Assembly (NCBI GenBank): GCA_031267825.1 | Contig: JAIRYJ010000015.1 | Span: 73,487 to 129,517, forward strand | DNA from: Bifidobacteriaceae bacterium | GTDB taxonomy: Bacteria > Actinomycetota > Actinomycetes > Actinomycetales > WQXJ01 | Length of the DNA stretch: 56,031 bases | Reading direction: 5' to 3' | Shown here: piece by piece, positions 50,486 through 56,031 of the stretch | Position numbering within the stretch: position 1 is the first letter of the stretch | Layout: the number at the start of each line of letters is the position of its first letter | Notes under the pieces: model-generated | Databases searched by the model: none | The model's input: only the letters and a program-made list of their open reading frames with translations | Told to the model about the DNA's origin: nothing | Position numbers and translations under genes: made by a program

Positions 50486-53173
50486 ATGGCGTCGAAACAG
50501 TCGATCACTGTCTCAGTCTTGGCGGACACCAAACCGTTTTCGCGGTCAATGTCTGGTTTATCAGACGGTGGAGCGTTTTCACGCATGAAAACCGGCTTCA
50601 CGAAACTCGCTAAAACCGCCGCCTTAGCGGCCGCCAGTATAGCCGCGTCTGTCGGCCTATTCGCCAAGAAAGCCGTTGACGCGGCCGCTGAACTCCAATC
50701 CGCTATGGGTGGCGTTGACGGCGTATTCCAAACAAACGCCGCTCAGGTCCATGCGTGGGCTAAATCCGCCGCTAAAGACCTTGGCCTATCACGGTCCGAA
50801 TATTCTCGTCTAGCCACTGTGATGGGCGCGCAGCTACGCAACGGCGGTCTATCAATAGATCTGCTGGGAGCGAAAACAAACGACCTAATAAAGCTTGGCG
50901 GCGATATGGCCGCCATGTTCGGCACCACTACCGCTGACGCGGTCGGAGCCTTATCGTCCGCGTTGAAGGGTGAGCGTGACCCTATCGAAAAGTACGGCGT
51001 CGCCCTGAAGCAGGCCACGATTGACGCTAAAGCGGCAGAACTTGGTTTCGAGAAAGTGGCTGGTCAAATATCGGCTGAAGCGTCCCAAGCCGCCACCTTG
51101 GCGTTGATCGCTGAGCAAACCAGCGCCGCTCAGGGGTATTTCGCTAAATCAACCGAAAATGTGGCGATCGCCCAGCAGCGGCTATCCGCCAAATGGGAAG
51201 ACGCTAAAGCCACCCTCGGCACGCATCTGCTGCCCGCTATTTCAACAGCCGCCGGTTGGCTATCTGACCGGCTCGACCCGGCCCTTGAGACCGCTCAAAA
51301 TATCCTCAACACTAAAGTCATGCCTGCGGTCAGGAAATTCGCTGACTGGATTGGGCCTATCTTGAAACGGGCAGGCGAAACCGCATTACCTGTTATCAAA
51401 AACATGGCCGCCTGGTTGAAGGACCATCTGGTTCCGGCGATAGTCGCCGCCGCCCGCTGGTTGAAAGACAAGCTACTGCCCGCTGTGGCGGCCCTTTGGG
51501 ATAAATTCGGGCCGACCATCCAAAAAGTCGGAGCTACCGTCCTGAGCGTTATCCAAGGCGTCGGCTCGGCACTGTCAGGAATAATCCCTTGGCTAGCTGA
51601 ACATCCCAGCCTGATAAAGGCTGTCCTAGCGGCGTTCCTCGGCTGGAAAACCATCACCGCCACCATTACCGTAGTCAAAAGCGCTATCTCCGGTGTTAAG
51701 ACCGCCATTAGCGCCGTCAAAACCGGGATCGAAACGGCCGACGGCGCTATCAGTATGTTCAGCGCCGGATTACAAGGTGCCCCGATCGGTTCGTTCGCTC
51801 AAGGCCTTAAGAAGGCAACGTTCACCGCTGGCCGCATGGCGTCCGGTATCAAAACTGGCGTACTGGCCGCCGGTAACGCGATAAGGACAGCCGCTTCAGC
51901 TACCGCATCCTTCGCCAAGACCGTCGCTATTGGCGTGGCGTCCGGCATCAAGACGGCCGCTATAGCGGTCGGCTCGTTCACTAAAGCCGTAGCCGCTAAC
52001 ACGCTGGCGGCCGCTAGATCGGCCGCCGCCTGGGTCGCTCAAAAAGCGGTCCTGATCGCGCAGCGGGTCGCGACCATCGCCGCGACCGTCGCCCAGAAAG
52101 CCTTCAACTTAGTGCAGCTAGCTAACCCAGTGATGCTGATCGTAACCGCTGTCGTCGCCCTAATTGGGGCCCTGGTCCTATTCTTCACTAAGACTGAGGC
52201 TGGGGAAAAAGCCTGGGCCGCGTTCGCTAAGGCGCTAACAGCCGCGTGGGAAGCGGTTGTTGGCTTCTTCAAGGCGGCCTGGGATAAGATACTCGGGTTC
52301 TTTAACTCCGCTTGGGACTTTATCAAAACGTTATTCAAGTTCACGCCTTTAGGTTTGGTTATCAACAATTGGGGAGCCATCACCGGGTTCTTTAGCGGCC
52401 TATGGGACAGAATCAAAGCGATATTCTCAACCGTTTGGAACTTCATCAAGAAATTGTTCGAGTTCACGCCCTTAGGTTTGATTGTGACGAACTGGGAGTC
52501 GATTATCGGGTTCTTTAACGGCCTGTGGGACACCGTATCTAGTGGGATAAAGACCGCTTGGAACGCAGTCCTATCGTTCTTCCAATCAATCCCTACCAAA
52601 GCGGTTGGCTTCCTGTCTAAGCTGGGTGAAATACCCGGCAAGATCGGTGGATGGTTCGCGGGCGTAAAAGACGCCGCCGCTGAAAAGTTCCAAGCCATGC
52701 TTGACTGGGTAAAATCCATCCCGCAAAGAATTAAAGACGGCCTGGGAAATCTTGGCGACCTGCTTAAGAACGCCGGTAAACAAATTATCGACGGCTTCCT
52801 CAACGGTTTGAAAGCGGCCTGGACTAAAGTTGTAGATTGGGTGACTGGTATCGGCCAGTGGATTGCTGACCACAAAGGCCCCAAAGCTCATGACCTGCGT
52901 CTACTAGTACCCGCCGGGCATTGGATCATGGAAGGCCTAGCGGACGGCCTTAAGGACGGTCTGCGCGCCCTACGCGGCCCGCTAGCGGCCGTCAGCCAAA
53001 CAGTCAGCACGTCACTACTCCCCGCTATCGCTCCGGCCGCGGCGCCCGCATCAGGGCCCGCCACAGCGCCCATCAACGTCACCGTGAACGCTCGCGCGAC
53101 GGACGGAGACTTCGGGCGTTGGCTCGCCCAACAGATCGCTAACTATCAGCGGAGAGGCGGCCGCATACTGTGA
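50486..53173 (+). CDS. Tape measure protein
   Basis: 895 residues setting tail length, perhaps about 130 nm by the usual rule of thumb. The N-terminal domain (1-230) has [29 protein letters not shown] and the [15 protein letters not shown] repeat region of phage tapes. A long Ala-rich helical middle follows, then a hydrophobic segment (about 545-565, [19 protein letters not shown]). A near-duplicated module of about 40 residues is present twice (F-FTPLGL-V/I-x-NW-x-x-I-GFF-x-LW). The C-terminus is a [24 protein letters not shown] tail domain. The start ATG follows a weak site. Confidence 0.93.
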   Translation: MASKQSITVSVLADTKPFSRSMSGLSDGGAFSRMKTGFTKLAKTAALAAASIAASVGLFAKKAVDAAAELQSAMGGVDGVFQTNAAQVHAWAKSAAKDLGLSRSEYSRLATVMGAQLRNGGLSIDLLGAKTNDLIKLGGDMAAMFGTTTADAVGALSSALKGERDPIEKYGVALKQATIDAKAAELGFEKVAGQISAEASQAATLALIAEQTSAAQGYFAKSTENVAIAQQRLSAKWEDAKATLGTHLLPAISTAAGWLSDRLDPALETAQNILNTKVMPAVRKFADWIGPILKRAGETALPVIKNMAAWLKDHLVPAIVAAARWLKDKLLPAVAALWDKFGPTIQKVGATVLSVIQGVGSALSGIIPWLAEHPSLIKAVLAAFLGWKTITATITVVKSAISGVKTAISAVKTGIETADGAISMFSAGLQGAPIGSFAQGLKKATFTAGRMASGIKTGVLAAGNAIRTAASATASFAKTVAIGVASGIKTAAIAVGSFTKAVAANTLAAARSAAAWVAQKAVLIAQRVATIAATVAQKAFNLVQLANPVMLIVTAVVALIGALVLFFTKTEAGEKAWAAFAKALTAAWEAVVGFFKAAWDKILGFFNSAWDFIKTLFKFTPLGLVINNWGAITGFFSGLWDRIKAIFSTVWNFIKKLFEFTPLGLIVTNWESIIGFFNGLWDTVSSGIKTAWNAVLSFFQSIPTKAVGFLSKLGEIPGKIGGWFAGVKDAAAEKFQAMLDWVKSIPQRIKDGLGNLGDLLKNAGKQIIDGFLNGLKAAWTKVVDWVTGIGQWIADHKGPKAHDLRLLVPAGHWIMEGLADGLKDGLRALRGPLAAVSQTVSTSLLPAIAPAAAPASGPATAPINVTVNARATDGDFGRWLAQQIANYQRRGGRIL

Positions 53174-54351
53174 GATACCCATCCCTCGATCTAGACCTCC
53201 AGTTCACACTGTTTTACCCAGACTTTGACAAAAGCTTCATTCTCGGGGTCACACCTATGGGGCCCGACTCGAGACTGGGCCAGGCGTTCCAGACGATTGA
53301 TCTAACGCCTGACGCTACTTCCATTAGTATCCGGCGTGGACGTTTAGAGAACCCCGCCGCCCGCTCCCCCGATATCGGTGAAGCGACTATCACTACCCGG
53401 CTAAAAGGGGGAACTTTTAATCTTCTGGCTGCCCGCCCAGGTCGGGTTATCTCTATCCATATAGGGGATTATAACGCTGGGGGCTGGGTTCCGATCTTTA
53501 CCGGCAAAATAACCGACGCCGACTTGGTATCTTCACGCGGCTATGACTTTATAACGATCACCGCCGCTGATAACGTCGCTGTCTTGCAGGGTATCACCCG
53601 CTATGGGGCCGCTCACCCCACCAACCTGGCTGAAACAATTTATGAGCGGATTAGGCGCCTGCGGGCGTCCTCACCCACAGATATTATCTGGGTTGAACCT
53701 GACCCAGCTGAGACCGTGACTTTGCTGTGCGACACGGTTTACGAGTCTTCGCTCGCTAACCACCTAGATTTGGCTTGTAACAGCGTGGGCGGAACTTGGT
53801 GGATTGATACCTGGGGGGATATCCAGTTCGGTATACCCGTCGATTCGCGCCTAAATCCCAGTATGCCTGACTGGGGTAATAGCGGCGTAGGCAGCCTCGA
53901 CGAAAACCAATGTGAAGAGCTAACAATCGGGTACGGTACTGGCGGGCTAACCACCGTCCTGGAGATTACTAACCATGCCAGGAAACGCAACGATGAAGGC
54001 GCCTGGGAGGCCGACGACTACACGCTGTCCGCCGAAACAAATTCGGCGGCTTTAGGTACCCGCAAGGCTTCATTAGACACTGGCCTTTACGCCGATAGTG
54101 AAGCCCGGTTAGCGGAGACTATGACTGGACTGGCCTGGGAGATACTCAGGAAGACGGCTAGTTTGTTGCTGCGCCCGTCAACTATCCGTTTCGACGCTGT
54201 CGCAAACACAGATCTTATAACCGCTGACCTAAACTGGCTGCTGCGGGTAACCCAAAACGGCCGATATTACGAACTGCGGACCACCGGTATTGAGCATTCG
54301 ATCACCCCTGACGAATGGATTATCACCCACTATGTTGAAGGTTGGACCTAA
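53170..54351 (+). CDS. Minor tail protein (tail tip)
   Basis: 393 residues. The GTG start overlaps the tape stop. Strand-rich N-terminus; a hub/baseplate-like mid-region ([37 protein letters not shown]) and a C-terminal domain with [23 protein letters not shown] and [15 protein letters not shown]. This combines elements found in phage distal-tail and tail-associated proteins. No lysozyme or peptidase domain is seen. Only two tail-tip genes follow the tape measure, so the tip is minimal. Confidence 0.75.
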   Translation: MRYPSLDLDLQFTLFYPDFDKSFILGVTPMGPDSRLGQAFQTIDLTPDATSISIRRGRLENPAARSPDIGEATITTRLKGGTFNLLAARPGRVISIHIGDYNAGGWVPIFTGKITDADLVSSRGYDFITITAADNVAVLQGITRYGAAHPTNLAETIYERIRRLRASSPTDIIWVEPDPAETVTLLCDTVYESSLANHLDLACNSVGGTWWIDTWGDIQFGIPVDSRLNPSMPDWGNSGVGSLDENQCEELTIGYGTGGLTTVLEITNHARKRNDEGAWEADDYTLSAETNSAALGTRKASLDTGLYADSEARLAETMTGLAWEILRKTASLLLRPSTIRFDAVANTDLITADLNWLLRVTQNGRYYELRTTGIEHSITPDEWIITHYVEGWT

Positions 54352-54884
54352 TGTATAAATACTTTCTTGACGGCGATCCGCTATTAGGGGACGACGCCCA
54401 AACCCTGCTGAATCAAACCGTTTTCCCGGCAACCGCCGCTGAAATTTCGACGCTAGTAAGTCAAGCGAAACCGTCAACCGCCCGGCCGCTAGTAGTCTTG
54501 CGGACCGATTCTAGCCCGCCGCGTATCGAAATATACACAGGGCCGGGCTCACTTACCTCAAAAGGCGCCGCTCAACTCATCCAAACCGAGACCAAGATCC
54601 TCTACGGTACAGCGGATATTCCCGTGGTGAACAGCAACGAGCCTTACAATATTTGGGTGGCTTTTGGAGGGCGGCTTCCCATCACGCCACACATAGTCGT
54701 CTCGGCGTATACGCAAGACATTAACCTCGATCCTAGGTACGCGCAATGCTATATTAAAGGATCCTCCACTAGCGGCCGGGAGGGATTCAACATTCGCGCC
54801 ATGTGGACCGGCCCAACACCTACGCCGTTCCAGGTTTCATGGATCGCGACCTATACTCACAACTATCTCGACCCACCTGCCTAA
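54351..54884 (+). CDS. Tail tip protein with lectin-like C-terminus, possible receptor binder
   Basis: 177 residues from the ATG at 54351, which shares one base with the upstream stop. The C-terminal half (about 95-177) reads PYNIWVAFGGRLPITPHIVVSAYTQ ... GFNIRAMWTGPTPTPFQVSWIA, the pattern of H-type-lectin-like phage tail-tip domains. The N-terminus is short and may dock on the tip. Receptor binding is inferred. Last structural gene before lysis. Confidence 0.72.
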   Translation: MYKYFLDGDPLLGDDAQTLLNQTVFPATAAEISTLVSQAKPSTARPLVVLRTDSSPPRIEIYTGPGSLTSKGAAQLIQTETKILYGTADIPVVNSNEPYNIWVAFGGRLPITPHIVVSAYTQDINLDPRYAQCYIKGSSTSGREGFNIRAMWTGPTPTPFQVSWIATYTHNYLDPPA

Positions 54885-54893
54885 GGAGCAATC

Positions 54894-55439
54894 ATGCAAC
54901 ATACAATAAGGCAACAAGACAACCTACTGGCGGCGGCCGGATTCCGGGGCGGCTCAACCACCACCGGACGCACCCAAAATGTTAAAACGCTCCAAGCGGT
55001 CGTGGGCGTCGCCGTAGATGGCATCTGGGGTCCGCTAACATCAGCCGCTGTCACGGAACTGTCAGCCAACGGTTGGCGGGTCGCCGCCAACTTTAGGCTC
55101 CAAGAGTTTCAATGTAGATGCGGCGGGAAATATAGGGACTGCCAAGGCATCAGAGTCACGCCCGCGCTAATTGTCTTAGTGCAAACGATTAGGGCTAAGT
55201 ATTATCCGAAAGGTTTAGTCTTACTCTCCGCCTACCGCTGCCCTGGCCATAACCGGGCTGTCGGTGGAGCGTCCGCCTCACAACACATGTATGGTACGGC
55301 AGCGGACATGACCGGCAGGTTGACAATCGCCGAAGCTAAGGCTTGCGGCGCCCGGGGTATCGGCTACGGCAGGCATTCCGCCCGCGTCAACCATGTGGAT
55401 ACCAGGGCCGTCCCGGCGACTTTTGTGGACGGCCTGTGA
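54894..55439 (+). CDS. Endolysin: peptidoglycan-binding plus M15 D,D-peptidase
   Basis: 181 residues. The N-terminal peptidoglycan-binding module (about 25-60: NVKTLQAVVGVAVDGIWGPLTSAAV) precedes an M15-type zinc peptidase (VLLSAYRCPGHNRAVGGASASQHMYGTAADM, then VNHVDTR). The zinc ligands are His of SQHMYGT, Asp of AADM and His of NHVD. It cleaves peptide cross-links at host lysis. AGGAG lies upstream of the ATG. Confidence 0.93.
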   Translation: MQHTIRQQDNLLAAAGFRGGSTTTGRTQNVKTLQAVVGVAVDGIWGPLTSAAVTELSANGWRVAANFRLQEFQCRCGGKYRDCQGIRVTPALIVLVQTIRAKYYPKGLVLLSAYRCPGHNRAVGGASASQHMYGTAADMTGRLTIAEAKACGARGIGYGRHSARVNHVDTRAVPATFVDGL

Positions 55440-55675
55440 TGAGCGCCGCTTGGTGGAAGGACGCGCTGGAGCGGACCGTCGCTACGGCCGCCGAAACTAT
55501 CCTGGCGTTGGGTGGGGCTAACCTGGCAGGCCTGCCCGGCTTGACCTGGCAGACGGTCCTAGTGACGGCCGGCTTGGCCGCTCTTGCGGCGTTTCTTAAG
55601 GCAGTCGCCCTGGTCGGCCGGGCCACGCCAGCCACTGGCGGGCCACGCCACCTAGCCTCAGATGAGGCTGACTGA
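55439..55675 (+). CDS. Putative holin
   Basis: 78 residues, one base shared with the endolysin stop. An amphipathic N-terminus (WWKDALERTVATAAETILAL) is followed by a hydrophobic stretch (GLTWQTVLVTAGLAALAAFLKAVALV) that gives one to two membrane helices, then a polar tail. Its size and position next to the endolysin fit a phage holin. Confidence 0.8.
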   Translation: MSAAWWKDALERTVATAAETILALGGANLAGLPGLTWQTVLVTAGLAALAAFLKAVALVGRATPATGGPRHLASDEAD

Positions 55676-55908
55676 TGGATGATGACATCACGATGGGGGA
55701 AGTCGGCCGCCGTCTAGCGGCGATCGATACCGCCTTGGCCGCGCTTGACAGCAAAGTATCCGACGCTCTCCGGCATGACTCGCGTGACCAGGTGACTCTC
55801 GCGAGTCATGAGTCGAGGCTGTCTCGACTGGAGCGGGCCGCGCTCTGGGTGATCGCTATATTTATTGCTGCTGACGTGGGATTATTCCTCGACACGGCGC
55901 TGCGGTGA
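55675..55908 (+). CDS. Small membrane protein of the lysis cassette
   Basis: 77 residues. A coiled-coil-like N-terminus (VGRRLAAIDTALAALDSKVSDALR) precedes one C-terminal membrane helix (AALWVIAIFIAADVGLFL). Such coiled-coil-plus-helix proteins occur with actinophage holins as a second holin or spanin-like partner. Its last 27 bases overlap the opposite-strand transposase frame, so the natural C-terminus may be altered. Confidence 0.7.
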   Translation: MDDDITMGEVGRRLAAIDTALAALDSKVSDALRHDSRDQVTLASHESRLSRLERAALWVIAIFIAADVGLFLDTALR

Positions 55909-56031
55909 GCCGGAACCGGTGGTGTCGTAACGGACCGGTTTCTTCGTCGGGGTGAAGAAGTTCAACCTGAGGGACACCAGCTTCCACAACTCGCCAAGCA
56001 GCGCGAGTTCCCCGGGGCTGTCGTAACGCCA
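55882..56031 (-). CDS. C-terminal part of a DDE transposase/integrase-core gene, continuing past the window
   Basis: Open minus-strand frame from the window edge to TAA at 55884-55882. The visible 49 residues begin WRYDSPGELALLGELW and continue with LVSLRLNFFTPTKKPV and YDTTGSG, a C-terminal pattern seen in integrase-core (DDE) transposases of actinobacteria. The final residues reach into the prophage sequence, so the transposase may be truncated, with a borrowed stop. The catalytic residues are outside the window. Confidence 0.7.
   Translation of the reverse strand, partial: WRYDSPGELALLGELWKLVSLRLNFFTPTKKPVRYDTTGSGSPQRRVEE

Larger units (their letters stand above)
40968..55908 (+). mobile_element. 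Siphovirus-type prophage in tRNA-Arg, right end not intact in window
   Basis: About 14.9 kb running from the tRNA-Arg junction to the last phage-like gene. The order is repressor (leftward), six small early genes, a palindrome-rich non-coding segment, terminase, portal, protease-capsid, connectors, tail genes, tape measure, tail tip, endolysin and holin-like genes. Coding density is very high, with 4-bp stop/start overlaps. No integrase, excisionase or recognisable replication protein is present. The right boundary is a transposase gene on the opposite strand. Probably a defective or unusually compact prophage, or one whose integrase arm lies beyond the insertion. Confidence 0.88.

Noticed and set aside
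41004..55908. Integrase or excisionase hidden in the prophage
   Set aside because: No frame carries tyrosine- or serine-recombinase motifs; the small early proteins are too short and lack a MerR-like helix-turn-helix.

Overview
The window is G+C-rich actinobacterial chromosome (Actinomycetota). This rests on the genes themselves: an actinobacterial-type myo-inositol-1-phosphate synthase next to a PadR regulator, a DUF5926 protein, and the run pheA / lipid kinase / serS / HAD phosphatase that many actinomycetes share. The family cannot be named from the sequence. Three clustered GH3 beta-glucosidases with an AgrC/LytTR-like two-component system would suit a plant-fibre or gut habitat, but that is inference.

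1-11.4 kb is housekeeping: the 3' part of the CCA-adding enzyme gene; a leftward unit of PadR regulator, inositol-phosphate synthase and a beta-propeller lipoprotein; DUF5926; a glycosyltransferase; a polytopic protein with a phosphatase-like ectodomain; prephenate dehydratase; and a diacylglycerol-kinase-like lipid kinase. 11.5-24.7 kb is a carbohydrate island: a small lipoprotein, a secreted GH3 lipoprotein, a divergent unit of a domain-permuted membrane-anchored GH3, a cytoplasmic GH3, a GtrA-like membrane protein and a GT2, then a LytTR regulator and its GHKL kinase. 24.9-32.5 kb holds serS, a HAD phosphatase, a Pro-rich membrane protein, an SRAP (YedK/HMCES) protein, an MBL hydrolase and a CPBP protease, with several repeat families between them. 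32.5-40.7 kb holds a lipoprotein, a translationally coupled pair of ATPases behind a palindromic operator, a PIN-toxin remnant, an intact RelE/Phd module with a perfect operator, tRNA-Gly(CCC), DUF2804, a DUF898-like protein and an unknown protein.

40.93-55.91 kb is a prophage inserted at tRNA-Arg(ACG). Its leftmost gene, an XRE-type repressor, runs antisense into the tRNA, so its last codons and stop are host tRNA sequence. This is the arrangement expected of integration-dependent immunity. Rightward come a compact early block, a 450-bp non-coding region with strong palindromes and possible iterons, and a siphovirus morphogenesis set: terminase, portal, fused protease-capsid with an internal start, connector, tail proteins, a frameshifted tail chaperone, tape measure, tail tip, M15 endolysin and two small membrane proteins. 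No integrase is visible. The prophage ends against the 3' end of a transposase gene that continues past the window.

The observations most worth following are the repressor/attL overlap, the permuted GH3, the coupled ATPase pair, the origin-like prophage region, and a dispersed palindrome whose two copies carry a compensatory change in the stem.
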